64,000 bases of DNA from contig JAEWMB010000039.1 in assembly GCA_023457255.1 (NCBI GenBank), positions 73,442 through 137,441 on the forward strand. The letters run 5' to 3'. This stretch comes from Bacillota bacterium. Its GTDB lineage: Bacteria; Bacillota; Clostridia; Lachnospirales; Lachnospiraceae. Shown here piece after piece: positions 1 to 9,205 of the stretch (position 1 is its first letter; each line of letters starts with the position of its first letter). The notes below the pieces were generated by a model that saw only the letters and a program-made list of their open reading frames with translations, made no database searches and had not been told where the DNA came from. The position numbers and the translations under genes are program-made.

Positions 1-747
1 TACAATCATTAATCCCGGTGCCAATGCCATCCATGGTGCTCCGAACAGATAGGTCTGCGACTCGGAAAGCATGCGTCCAAGACTGGCATCCGGCGGCTGA
101 ACCCCTAAGCTTAAATAACTCATGCCTGCTTCCGCCAGTACGGCATTGTTAAAACCAATGGTAATGGCTGAACGCAGGATTGCTTTCGTATTCGGAAAGA
201 TATGTAGAAATATGATCCGAATGTGGCTTGCCCCAAGAAGCTTTGCACTCTTAACGTAATCCATCTCTTTTTGTATGATAAATTCACTTCTTACAACACG
301 AGCAAAACTTGGAATGAATAAGATACCTAATGCTAATATGACATTGTATTTGCCGGTTCCAAAGATACTGACAAACACCAATGCCAATAAGATACTGGGA
401 AAGGACGCGACCGCATCATTAATTCGCATCAAAACTTCATCAACTACCCCACCAAAATATCCGGTAACCGCACCCAAAATGCTTCCAATCGCAGCCCCGA
501 TGATAACGGTAGCAATACCAACAAAAAAAGTGGTGAAAGCTCCTTCCATCACCCTGCTAAGAATATCTCTTCCCATATAATCGGTACCAAATAGATGAGA
601 TAAACTTGGTGCCTGGTTTTTTGCCAAAACATTCATTTCATTCGGATCATAAGGGGTAAAAAAAATACCTGCGATAACAAGGAGCAAAGCAAACGAAACC
701 AAGGAAAGCCCAACTATAAAATTAAATCGATTCTTTTGTTTTCTCAT
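1..747 (-). CDS. DppC/OppC-type ABC transporter permease (3' end beyond window)
   Basis: This is the inner-membrane permease of a peptide/nickel-family ABC importer. Translation from the ATG at 747 gives an N-terminal membrane helix (about residues 10-30), the family-typical segment ending in LFGTDYMGRDILSR, a G-A-A-I-G helix, and the EAA loop region (SAKLLGASHIRIIFLHIFPN) that contacts the ATPase. The reading frame is open to base 1, so about 249 codons are present and the C-terminus lies outside. It starts 18 bp after the stop of the DppB-type permease and is clearly the next gene of the same operon, following the lipoprotein at 1959-3527. The ATPase genes are presumably beyond the edge. 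The substrate cannot be read from the sequence: family members carry peptides, nickel or, in some cellulolytic bacteria, oligosaccharides. Confidence 0.93.
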   Translation of the reverse strand, partial: MRKQKNRFNFIVGLSLVSFALLLVIAGIFFTPYDPNEMNVLAKNQAPSLSHLFGTDYMGRDILSRVMEGAFTTFFVGIATVIIGAAIGSILGAVTGYFGGVVDEVLMRINDAVASFPSILLALVFVSIFGTGKYNVILALGILFIPSFARVVRSEFIIQKEMDYVKSAKLLGASHIRIIFLHIFPNTKAILRSAITIGFNNAVLAEAGMSYLSLGVQPPDASLGRMLSESQTYLFGAPWMALAPGLMIV

Positions 748-765
748 TTCCTTTGCTCCTTTTTA

Positions 766-1710
766 TCATGATGAAATTCTGACACGAGGGTCAACCTTTT
801 GATATGTCATATCAACAATAAAATTTATTACTATAACAATTCCTGCAATATATAATACCGCTGCACTAACCACAGAAAAATCACGGTTTGCTATTGCAGA
901 CACCAGCATTCGTCCCATTCCCGGAAGATTAAATACCTGTTCGACTACAATACTTCCCGCCAGAGCATCCGCTATCAGCATTCCCAAAAATGTAATAACA
1001 GGGATTAAGGCATTTTTCAGCACATGCTTTGTCATAATCTGTTTCTTTTTTAATCCCTTGCTCCTTGCGGTTCGAACATAATCATAAGACAATTCCCGAA
1101 GGAGAGAGGCTTTTAAAAACTTGGTTAACATAGCAACCTTTGGAATGCTAACTGCCAATGCAGGAAATACCATATAACTTAAGAAAGCACCGAAATCCTG
1201 TGATATTGGTACAAACTTACCGGGTACAAACCATTTTAAAATTAAACCAAACAACAAGGAAATAAGAATTCCTAAGAAAAAAGGCGGTATCGCCATAAAG
1301 GTTTGACTTAAAAATGTTAAGAATCGGTCAAGCAATCCATTTTCTTTCCTTGCACACAACAATCCCAATGGCAATGAGATTATTACCATAAAAATCACAG
1401 ACAGAACCGCTAACCAAGCGGTTACCGGCAAACGATCTGCTATTAAGGATGCTACACTCACATTATACTGAGAAGACGTTCCAAAATCACCGGTCACTGC
1501 GTTTTTCAGGAACCTTCCATAACGCACCACCATCGGATCGTTTAATCCCATAGCATTACGTAGTTCTTGCAGCTGCTCCTCCGTTGCATCCATCCCTAGT
1601 TTTGCTATTGCACTATCTCCGGGAATTACTTGGAAGGCGAAAAACGTGATTAATGATACGAATACTAAGGTAATAATGAGAGTTATCAGCTTTTTTATAT
1701 AAAATTTCAT
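766..1710 (-). CDS. DppB/OppB-type ABC transporter permease
   Basis: This 314-residue integral membrane permease partners the DppC-type protein downstream. It shows the standard DppB layout: a first helix right after MKFYIKK, the FQVIPGDSA segment, four to five further helices, and the EAA motif (DYVRTARSKGLKKKQIMTKHVLKNALIP) near residue 210 that docks to the ATPase. The start at 1710 is preferred over an in-frame codon 48 bp upstream because an AAGGAG ribosome site lies 8 nt before it and the extra residues are polar and unlike the family. It sits 248 bp downstream of the solute-binding lipoprotein and 18 bp upstream of the second permease. The family call is secure; the substrate is unknown. 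Confidence 0.93.
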   Translation of the reverse strand: MKFYIKKLITLIITLVFVSLITFFAFQVIPGDSAIAKLGMDATEEQLQELRNAMGLNDPMVVRYGRFLKNAVTGDFGTSSQYNVSVASLIADRLPVTAWLAVLSVIFMVIISLPLGLLCARKENGLLDRFLTFLSQTFMAIPPFFLGILISLLFGLILKWFVPGKFVPISQDFGAFLSYMVFPALAVSIPKVAMLTKFLKASLLRELSYDYVRTARSKGLKKKQIMTKHVLKNALIPVITFLGMLIADALAGSIVVEQVFNLPGMGRMLVSAIANRDFSVVSAAVLYIAGIVIVINFIVDMTYQKVDPRVRISS

Positions 1711-1958
1711 TGCGCCATCTCCTTTCCAAGTAAGTCTCGTTTTTTCATAAAAGTGCAATCATTACACCATGAAAGCAGAAGTATGTTTTCTACTTTTCAT
1801 AAATTACATTATCACACCAGCAACTTTTCATAATATGTTTTTGATAAAAGGTTCGTTTTTGTAATAACAATTCATTGTACTAAAAGCAGTTTAATTTTAT
1901 TATGAACATGCTTTAGCAAATTAGCTGCCGTATACTTGCTAAAATACTTTTCCTTCTC

Positions 1959-3527
1959 TTACCTATAATGAACTGTTGACATATCCTGTACATAAACGGG
2001 GTAGAATTGATAACCTGTTATTTTTTTGTTTACTGCTACTAAATTTGCCGGATCTTGAATATAAACCGAAGCCACATCCTCTGTTAATATTCTCTGTAAT
2101 TGATGATAGAGTTCAACCTTTTCCTCTTCCTTAACAGAAGCATAAGCCTTAGGATATAGGCTATCAAACTGAGAATTTGAATAGTTTAAAAAGTTGTTTT
2201 TTGCTGTCGATTGATATCTCTTTACGATATCACTAGGAGAAAGGTTCGAATCAAGACCAATAACCGTTGCTTCATAGTTTCTTCCTTGATAAACCCCAGA
2301 AATCCAGCTTCCCCATTCTACTAACTTGATTTCTGCAGTAATTCCAACCTTCTTTAACTGTTCCACGAGCACCTGCGCGGTATCTACATGTGCCTGGTAA
2401 TTGGATGGAACCGTGATAGTAAAATGAAATCCGTCCGGATAACCTGCCTCACTAAGAAGCTGTTTTGCTTTTTCTGCATCATAGGTATAGTAACTTGCCA
2501 GGGTTTCATCGTAGTATTTACCGAACCCAGGAAACATATTACTTCCAATAATCGTGCCGCTTCCACCAGCTACTATATCAAGAATCATTTGTCTGTCGAT
2601 TGCATAGCAAAGTGCCTGGCGGACTTTTAGATTATCAAATGGTGCTGCTTTGTGATTTAAAAACAAAGCTTGTACCAGATTCATATTTCCTGCTTCAATG
2701 TTATACAAATCCTTTAATTGATTTGACTGCTCATAAGTCAATTGCTGAAAAATATCAATGGTACCGGCTCTTAATTCCATAAAAGCCGCATCAGTATTTG
2801 CAGATATCTTAAACGTCACTTCATCAAGATAAGGTACTCCTGCAATATAATAGTCCGGATTCTTCTCCATTACGACGCTTACCATCGGTGAGTAGGAAAC
2901 AAAACGAAACGGCCCTGTACCAACCGGCTTAACCGCCTGCTCGGTATAATCTTTCGGTATAATACTAATGGTAAAATAAGATAGAAGTTCAAGGTTAGGC
3001 TGATTTAATTTAACCTCTACCGCCTGTTTTCCATCGTCAGCGATAACCGACTCAATCGATTCCACACAAGAAAATACCGACTCCACTCTCACTTCCGGAT
3101 CGGAAGTTTCAAGCAGGCCGGTAGCACGTTTTAATGAATATATTACATCATCTACCGTTACAAGCGAACCATTGTGGAATTTCACACCTTCACGTAAAGG
3201 AAACGTATAGGTCCTTCCATCCTCTGAAATCTTATAGTCGCTTGCTACAGCAGGAACTAAATTTCCATCTTTGTCAGGCTTTACTAAGCCTTCGAAAATA
3301 TTAAACAAAACTTCTTTAGTTCCTGCCGCAACTGCTTTGTGTGGGTCAAGACTATCCAATTCGTTTGTGATACCTACAATAACAGAGCCACCATTTTTTG
3401 AAGCCTCGCCGCTTTCTCCTTCTTTTGGATCATTTCCCTTGTTTTCTGTACTGCCACTGCATGCGCAGAGTGCAATCATACAACTTAGGAGAAGACCGAA
3501 AAAGAATAACTGCTTTCTTCTTTTCAT
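1959..3527 (-). CDS. Family 5 extracellular solute-binding lipoprotein (DppA/OppA type)
   Basis: This 522-residue protein is the surface receptor of the adjacent ABC importer. The start at 3527 has a GGAGG site 5 nt upstream. A basic n-region (KRRK), a hydrophobic core and a lipobox ending at Cys23 (L-C-A-C) mark a lipoprotein signal, followed by a Ser/Glu/Lys-rich linker. The mature part has SBP_bac_5 hallmarks: NELDSLDPHKA at the start, TFPLREGVKFHNGSLVTVDDVIYSLKR split over about residues 105-135, VGTGPFRF, and VRQALCYAIDRQ. Two permeases follow in the same direction. Cellobiose phosphorylase is the next gene upstream (about 500 bp), so cello-oligosaccharide binding is possible, but the family mostly binds peptides and the ligand is not decided by sequence. 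Confidence 0.92.
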   Translation of the reverse strand: MKRRKQLFFFGLLLSCMIALCACSGSTENKGNDPKEGESGEASKNGGSVIVGITNELDSLDPHKAVAAGTKEVLFNIFEGLVKPDKDGNLVPAVASDYKISEDGRTYTFPLREGVKFHNGSLVTVDDVIYSLKRATGLLETSDPEVRVESVFSCVESIESVIADDGKQAVEVKLNQPNLELLSYFTISIIPKDYTEQAVKPVGTGPFRFVSYSPMVSVVMEKNPDYYIAGVPYLDEVTFKISANTDAAFMELRAGTIDIFQQLTYEQSNQLKDLYNIEAGNMNLVQALFLNHKAAPFDNLKVRQALCYAIDRQMILDIVAGGSGTIIGSNMFPGFGKYYDETLASYYTYDAEKAKQLLSEAGYPDGFHFTITVPSNYQAHVDTAQVLVEQLKKVGITAEIKLVEWGSWISGVYQGRNYEATVIGLDSNLSPSDIVKRYQSTAKNNFLNYSNSQFDSLYPKAYASVKEEEKVELYHQLQRILTEDVASVYIQDPANLVAVNKKITGYQFYPVYVQDMSTVHYR

Positions 3528-3810
3528 AATATCCTCCATTCTTAAAGTTTGCACCTTAGAAACTTTGTAACAAACTTTCTTGTTGAAACATTTCTTTCCA
3601 ACCTTAGATAATAAAATGATATTCTCTCATTATTATGATGCAATGCCAAATTCGTTATACAACAAGAAAGAGCACACTTTGCAAACTTTTCCTTGTCATG
3701 AATTATAACACTGCGTTAAAAAGTGCTATATTGAATCATAGCGTTTTTATCATATACTTAAATTTTAATTTTGGCAATAAAAATTTTTGACAAATTGAGG
3801 ATAAAATAAT

Positions 3811-3958
3811 ATGACTTATCAGAAACTGCGAAGCAAATTCTGATAAAAAGTGCGCTTTTTGCACCGCTAATCGATTACCGGAACGGGCTTTTAGTTCCGA
3901 TAATATAACAATCGATTTTTTTAACGAAAGAGAGTGCCCTTTCGGACACTCTCTTTCG
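3811..3958 (-). terminator. Stem-loops after the cellobiose phosphorylase gene
   Basis: The 497-bp stretch 3528-4024 between phosphorylase and lipoprotein genes holds no credible gene. It contains a perfect 12-bp stem (arms 3925-3936 and 3947-3958, CGAAAGAGAGTG) directly behind the phosphorylase stop, and a second 9-bp stem (3816-3824 with 3838-3846, TTATCAGAA). Neither is followed by a clean U-run on the minus strand, so they may terminate weakly or shape the 3' end of the phosphorylase mRNA. The transporter probably has its own promoter in 3540-3760. Confidence 0.5.
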
Positions 3959-4024
3959 GATAGGAGAATCATACAATGAACTACTTGCATTGCAAATATT
4001 TCAATGCGACTAGTAAGCAATTTC

Positions 4025-6520
4025 TTAGCCTAAGGTGACCACTACCTTATGTTCTAATCCGTCACCAAATACCGGAATGATATTACCTTCCACTTCTTTG
4101 CCATCCACAATCAGTTTTTTAACTCCCTTTGATACATGATTTGGATTTTCTATTGTAATATTGAATCTATCGCCACGGAATTCACGAGTTATCTGATAAC
4201 CGGACCATGCAGTAGGAATTGCCGGATCAATCATTAAGCCCTCATATTCCGGTTTAATCCCAAGTATATACTGCGATATTGCTATAAAATTCCAGGATGC
4301 GGTTCCTGTTAACCATGAATTTTTTGCTTCGCCAAAACGTCTGGCATCTTTTCCTGCAACCATCTGTGCATAGACATATGGCTCTAAACGATGAATCTCA
4401 GAATACTCTTCTGTATAAGCCGGAGCAATTCTCGTATAGTAATCAAATGCTTTATCCCCACGCCCTATTACTGCTTCTGCACACATAATCCAAGCATTAT
4501 TATGACAGAAGATTCCTGCATTTTCTTTATATCCTGCCGGATAGGTAGAAATCTCTCCATATTCCACATAATAACGTGTAAATGCCGGATTATTGAGTAC
4601 CAAACCATATTTTGTACCCAAACGTTCCTCTACAGAATCTAAGGCTTTTAATGCTTTTCCATCGTTAAGGCCGCACTTGCCCATTATACAGAAGCCTTGG
4701 GACTCAATAAATATCTTTCCTTCTTCACATTCTTCACTGCCGATTTTTCTTCCGAAGTCATCATAGGCACGTAAAAACCAAGCCCCATCATAACCATGCT
4801 TCATAATCACTTCGCGCATGCGCTCTACTTCCTCCATGGCACGTACGGACTCGTCCTTATTTCCGACCTTCTCCATGAGAATAGCATACTCTTCTCCAAT
4901 ATAAGTAAACATTCCGGCAATCATAACCGATTCCGCAACTTTACCATCCTTACTTGTTGCAGTTTGGAATGATTCCCCCGGTTCCATGGAGAAACAATTT
5001 AAATTCAAACAATCATTCCAATCTGCACGGCCAATCAAAGGTAAGCCATGTGGACCAAGGTTCTCTATTACATGATTAAACGCTCTCTTTAAATGATCCG
5101 ATAAAGGCTTAGCAAGCTCTAGCTTATTGTCATAAGGAGTATTCACTTCTAAGATATCATAATCCCCTGTCTCTTTAATGTAAGCAGTAACCGCTAAAAT
5201 AAGCCACAATGGATCGTCATTGAAATTACCGCCGATTTCGTCATTTCCCTTCTTGGTTAACGGCTGATATTGATGGTATGCTCCACCATCCGGCAGCTGC
5301 GTAGATGCAAGGTCGATGATTCTCTCCCTTGCACGATCCGGAATCTGATGAACAAATCCCAGCAAATCCTGATTGGAATCCCGAAATCCCATACCCCTTC
5401 CAATTCCTGATTCAAAGTAGGAAGCACTTCTCGATAAATTGAAGGTAACCATGCACTGATATTGATTCCAGACATTTACCATTCGATTCAATTTATCATC
5501 CTGAGATTTTACACTGTATTTGGAAAGCAACTTTTCCCAAGAATCTTTAAGCTCCAGAAAAGCCTGATCAACAGCTTCTGCCGTAGCATATTTTTCTATC
5601 ATCTCTTCTGCTTTCTTCTTATTAATAACATTCGTACCATTTGGCGCCAAGGAAGATAGCAGCAAGCCATCCGTATCTACGTTACCAATCTGACACTCCC
5701 ATTTTTCTTCTAATTTATTTTCAACATATCCAAGAATAAATACCAGTTCCTTGCTTTCATCTGGCTGTAAGGAGATTTCAACACAATGAGAAGCAATCGG
5801 AGACCATCCGTCTGCTATGGAATTATTTGATTTTCCTTTCGCAACTACCTGCGGATTATCAAATCCGTGATAGGTACCAAGAAAACTCTCACGGTCAGAG
5901 TCAAATCCACTGATTGGAGTATTGACGGAGAAAAATGCATAATGATCCCGTCTTTCCTTATATTCTGTCTTGTGATATATAACAGAACCCTTAACTTCTA
6001 CTTCACCTGTCGAGAAATTACGCTGAAAATTCGTGGAATCATCTTGGGCATTCCATAGGCACCACTCAAGAAATGAGAATAATTTCACGTTCTTTACTTG
6101 ATTGCTCGTATTGGTAATTGATACTTTATGTACTTCACCATTATAGTTTAACGGCACAAAGAAGGTTACCTTGGTTTCGATTCCATTTCTTCTGCCTGTT
6201 ATTTTGGTATATCCCATACCATGGCGGCATTCATAAAAATCTAATTCTTTTTTGGCAGGTGCCCATCCCGGAGACCAAAAGTCACCATCATCATATAAAT
6301 AATAATAACGGCCGCCGCCAAGGTCTAACGGAACATTATTATATCGAAATCTTGTAATCCTACGAAGCTTTGCATCTTTATAGAAACTGTAACCTCCAGC
6401 AGTGTTTGATATTAAGGAAAAGAACGCTTGCGACCCAAGATAGTTAATCCAAGGATATGGCGTTTCAGGAGTTGTGATAACGTATTCTTTGTTTAAATCA
6501 TCAAAAAATCCAAATTTCAT
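4025..6520 (-). CDS. cbpA: Cellobiose phosphorylase (GH94)
   Basis: This cytoplasmic enzyme splits cellobiose with phosphate into alpha-glucose 1-phosphate and glucose, saving ATP during cellulose use. At 831 residues it has the full GH94 length. The N-terminus MKFGFFDDLNKEYVITTPE, followed by PYPWINYLG and SLISNTAGGYSFY, is very close to clostridial cellobiose phosphorylases as I remember them, rather than to cellodextrin or chitobiose phosphorylases. The central (alpha/alpha)6 barrel carries IGRADWNDCLN; the DWND motif (residues 500-503) holds the catalytic acid. FRDSNQDLLGF and NNAWIMCAEA are further family blocks. There is no signal peptide. A candidate promoter with an overlapping palindrome lies at 6616-6646. 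Substrate preference (cellobiose) is inferred from overall similarity. Confidence 0.93.
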   Translation of the reverse strand: MKFGFFDDLNKEYVITTPETPYPWINYLGSQAFFSLISNTAGGYSFYKDAKLRRITRFRYNNVPLDLGGGRYYYLYDDGDFWSPGWAPAKKELDFYECRHGMGYTKITGRRNGIETKVTFFVPLNYNGEVHKVSITNTSNQVKNVKLFSFLEWCLWNAQDDSTNFQRNFSTGEVEVKGSVIYHKTEYKERRDHYAFFSVNTPISGFDSDRESFLGTYHGFDNPQVVAKGKSNNSIADGWSPIASHCVEISLQPDESKELVFILGYVENKLEEKWECQIGNVDTDGLLLSSLAPNGTNVINKKKAEEMIEKYATAEAVDQAFLELKDSWEKLLSKYSVKSQDDKLNRMVNVWNQYQCMVTFNLSRSASYFESGIGRGMGFRDSNQDLLGFVHQIPDRARERIIDLASTQLPDGGAYHQYQPLTKKGNDEIGGNFNDDPLWLILAVTAYIKETGDYDILEVNTPYDNKLELAKPLSDHLKRAFNHVIENLGPHGLPLIGRADWNDCLNLNCFSMEPGESFQTATSKDGKVAESVMIAGMFTYIGEEYAILMEKVGNKDESVRAMEEVERMREVIMKHGYDGAWFLRAYDDFGRKIGSEECEEGKIFIESQGFCIMGKCGLNDGKALKALDSVEERLGTKYGLVLNNPAFTRYYVEYGEISTYPAGYKENAGIFCHNNAWIMCAEAVIGRGDKAFDYYTRIAPAYTEEYSEIHRLEPYVYAQMVAGKDARRFGEAKNSWLTGTASWNFIAISQYILGIKPEYEGLMIDPAIPTAWSGYQITREFRGDRFNITIENPNHVSKGVKKLIVDGKEVEGNIIPVFGDGLEHKVVVTLG

Positions 6521-6615
6521 GCGAATTCTCCTTTATTGTTCTTGGTAAAAATGTTACTGTAAGTTTATGTAAACAATTTACGAAACATTTTAGTAATTGT
6601 AACTGTCTATAACAC

Positions 6616-6646
6616 ATTATATAACAAGTTTACACAAGAGTAAACT
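6616..6646 (-). promoter_or_regulatory. Promoter with overlapping inverted-repeat operator for cellobiose phosphorylase
   Basis: On the minus strand, a -35 TTTACT (6639-6644) and a -10 TATAAT (6616-6621) are 17 bp apart, placing the start near 6609. The inverted repeat AGTTTAC-N6-GTAAACT (6627-6633 and 6640-6646) covers the -35 and spacer, a position suited to a repressor. A second, related palindrome GTTTATGTAAAC lies at 6563-6574 in the leader. Sequence shows the repeats; repression by a sugar-responsive regulator is inferred. Confidence 0.55.
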
Positions 6647-6942
6647 GAATTAATCCACAAAAACAAGGGTGTTTCCTTGTGAAAACTTCACTAAGTTTTA
6701 CGAAATTTTCGCATATGTTCCATCTTAAACTGATTTTAAGCCACGAAACTATTTCGTTTCTTAGAGAAATTCTTCAAAGTTTCGAATCAACTACCGGTAT
6801 TTCCTGTAACTATTTTTCTTTTGTTTCATATCATATAATTTAAAGTGTATACAATAAAAATATTCTTTTGCTGATAGCTGTGCCATCGTACCTCTTTTGT
6901 ACATAGTATAAAAATTCTTAATGAACTTTTAATCCAGTTTCA
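6647..6942. other. Intergenic region without recognised gene
   Basis: This AT-rich divergent spacer between the cellobiose phosphorylase promoter and the promoter of the plus-strand membrane protein holds only a small ACAAGG/CCTTGT stem at 6663-6680. No open frame with a ribosome site was seen. Confidence 0.5.
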
Positions 6943-6971
6943 TTGACATTTTTTTAGGTATCCTCTATAAT
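6943..6971 (+). promoter_or_regulatory. Consensus sigma-A promoter for the gene at 7103
   Basis: TTGACA (6943-6948), a 17-bp spacer and TATAAT (6966-6971) form a perfect vegetative promoter. The predicted transcript start near 6978 leaves a leader of about 125 nt before the ATG at 7103. Confidence 0.8.
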
Positions 6972-7102
6972 TTCATTAGTAATTCAACTATTGCTAATTT
7001 ACTTTTTCTTGGGAATAGTTCATTTTCACCAGTAGGCAAAATTTGATAGGGAGGATTGTCTGCTGTTTTTCAGTGCATCATTATGGTAAAAGGAGAAAAA
7101 TT

Positions 7103-8770
7103 ATGTCAGATTTAGAGAAAAGTAAAGTAACAAATGAGACACCAGACATACCGGTAGAACAGCCTGAATTCGAGACTGTAAATACGGAAAAAATTGATTT
7201 TCCGGCAGAACCTGTAATTGAGATTCCAAGCAATAACATACCAAATAAGCCTAAGAGGAATAAAAAAGCAGCAGGTATCATAGCTTTTCTGGCAGGTATT
7301 GCTGCCTGCGCGGTAATCGCTGTATTTGCTGTACCACGCATTATTGATGCTGTTTCAAGAAGTAGTTCTTCACCAAAGGAACGTTTCGAATCCGCAATCG
7401 AAAACTTTTTATCAGAGAAAGCGAAATCCTATGAAAGTAATCTGACTGATAGAGTCGCTGCTGATTTAAGCAACAGTACTATCTCTGTTGATTTTAATGT
7501 TACCGTGAATGAAATGATAACCTCTATGATTCAGCAATCAGATCCTTATTTGTTCGAAAACTTAAAACTGGATAATATCGGCGGTAATCTTGTTATTAAG
7601 AACAAAGATGATAAGCATAATGTAGATGTGACCCTATCTGCAAACAATACCAAACTTCTCACTGTAGAAAGCTACTTTGAGAAGGCAGTAGATACGTTGC
7701 TGCTTCGTATTCCGGAATTATCTTCCGATTATTTATCTGCTCCGCTTGACTTATCCATTTTTGAGGAGGATACTTCCTTTTCGCAATTTGATTTTGGAGC
7801 CTATAAGATTCCTGATATGAAGGAGCTCACAAGTCTTTATACCGATACGGCAGAAATCCTAACAGAAGATATAAAAGAGGTTACGATAACGAAAGGTGTA
7901 GATATTGTTGCAGCCGATGTATCCGCTACTTATGATAAATTAACTACAAAAGTATCCGAACAGGATGCAAAAAATATTATAATTAAATTAATCAAAAGAG
8001 TATATGAAATTGAAAGCTATAAGGAAATTTTAGATGCCGCCATTTTAAGTGCAAATACGAAAAGCGGAACCACCTATTCTTATGAGGAGGTCATTGCTTT
8101 GTTAGAAAGCCTGGAAGTTGCAGACGCTACAGCAGCAGAGCTCTCTATCTTCGTAGACAAGGAAAATGAGCTTCATGGCTGCGAAATCTCCATGTCGGCA
8201 GATGGGACTAATATGGTATTTTCCTTCTTAACAGCAGAAGGAAATAAAAATGGTGTAGAATTCTTTGCAGCAATCGATGATCAAAAAATTTTATCTGTTA
8301 CTTCAAATTATACAAAATCAGCTAGTGGCTATCAAGGATTTATCAAATTCTTCGTTAGTGAGTTAGAATCTACCACTTCCTTAACCAATGGCGATTTATC
8401 TCTTTCGATTGATTTTGAAAATGTAAAAGCTGCAGACAAAAAGAACGATCACTTTACAGGTTCTTTCTATATCACATCACCGCAACTTAGCGGTGCATCC
8501 ATTGATTTGATTTTCGGTGGAACCGGCGAAAAACAGGATATTGCCTTTAATATTTCCGCAGCCGGTATGTCTTTCTTCTCTTTCACCGCATCCTATCAGG
8601 TAACGGAAGGTGCCGAAATTGCTGCTCCGGCGGCAAATGCAAATGTTTATGATGCAGAAACCCAAATGGAAGAGTATATGTCTGCTGCTGCCATGGGACT
8701 CATGGATTTGATTGATACCGTAGGCAGTGCTATTGGTATCGACTTAATGTCAATGATGTATGGTCTATAG
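7103..8770 (+). CDS. Membrane-anchored protein of unknown function (DUF6583-like)
   Basis: This 555-residue protein starts at 7103, where AAGGAG precedes the ATG; an upstream in-frame ATG at 7043 lacks a site. Residues 1-58 are acidic and Pro-rich and end in a basic KPKRNKK stretch, then a single hydrophobic helix (about 60-80, AAGIIAFLAGIAACAVIAVF) acts as a membrane anchor. The remaining 470 residues should lie outside the cell; they are rich in beta-forming and Ser/Thr segments, without Cys pairs, catalytic motifs or sorting signals that I recognise. It resembles large Lachnospiraceae proteins filed as DUF6583, from memory. It has its own strong promoter and a terminator at 8903-8936. Function unknown; a structural or sensory envelope role is a guess. 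Confidence 0.8.
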   Translation: MSDLEKSKVTNETPDIPVEQPEFETVNTEKIDFPAEPVIEIPSNNIPNKPKRNKKAAGIIAFLAGIAACAVIAVFAVPRIIDAVSRSSSSPKERFESAIENFLSEKAKSYESNLTDRVAADLSNSTISVDFNVTVNEMITSMIQQSDPYLFENLKLDNIGGNLVIKNKDDKHNVDVTLSANNTKLLTVESYFEKAVDTLLLRIPELSSDYLSAPLDLSIFEEDTSFSQFDFGAYKIPDMKELTSLYTDTAEILTEDIKEVTITKGVDIVAADVSATYDKLTTKVSEQDAKNIIIKLIKRVYEIESYKEILDAAILSANTKSGTTYSYEEVIALLESLEVADATAAELSIFVDKENELHGCEISMSADGTNMVFSFLTAEGNKNGVEFFAAIDDQKILSVTSNYTKSASGYQGFIKFFVSELESTTSLTNGDLSLSIDFENVKAADKKNDHFTGSFYITSPQLSGASIDLIFGGTGEKQDIAFNISAAGMSFFSFTASYQVTEGAEIAAPAANANVYDAETQMEEYMSAAAMGLMDLIDTVGSAIGIDLMSMMYGL

Positions 8771-8902
8771 GGCAAATGAATGCCAGACAGTAAATTATAG
8801 GAAGAATCAGTGTTGTATGATTTAATTTAATAACATGACAGAAGCTTTTGTATGATATTATTTATCGGCAAAATCAGATATCGTGTTAGCCACAAAAAAG
8901 TG

Positions 8903-8936
8903 AAAGGACTGTCGCAAAAAGAACAGTCCTTTTTTT
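8903..8936 (+). terminator. Intrinsic terminator
   Basis: A 10-bp stem (AAAGGACTGT at 8903-8912 with its complement at 8923-8932) is followed by a run of T. It lies 133 bp behind the gene ending at 8770. The rest of 8771-9205 shows no gene. Confidence 0.85.
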
Positions 8937-9205
8937 GTTGCTCTGGTATTTTATTTATCCTTCCTTTATTTTTTAAGTAAAGCCTCTCATCAAAAGATGT
9001 GTATAAGAAATAGCTGCTAAGACATTGACAATCACATATAAGCGGAATCAATAATAGCACATCGAAATATGAACTATTTTTGTGTATTTTTTATTCATAG
9101 TAATTTATAATATATTTTATAAATTGTTTCTTTCTTTTCACACCCTTGTATGCTAAACTAATTTTAGATTTTCTCGTACTAGTTTAGATAGAAAGAAGGT
9201 ATATT

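Noticed and set aside
3736..4020. 94-codon minus-strand frame between lipoprotein and phosphorylase genes
   Set aside because: It runs through the terminator-like hairpins, has no good ribosome site and no protein-like composition.
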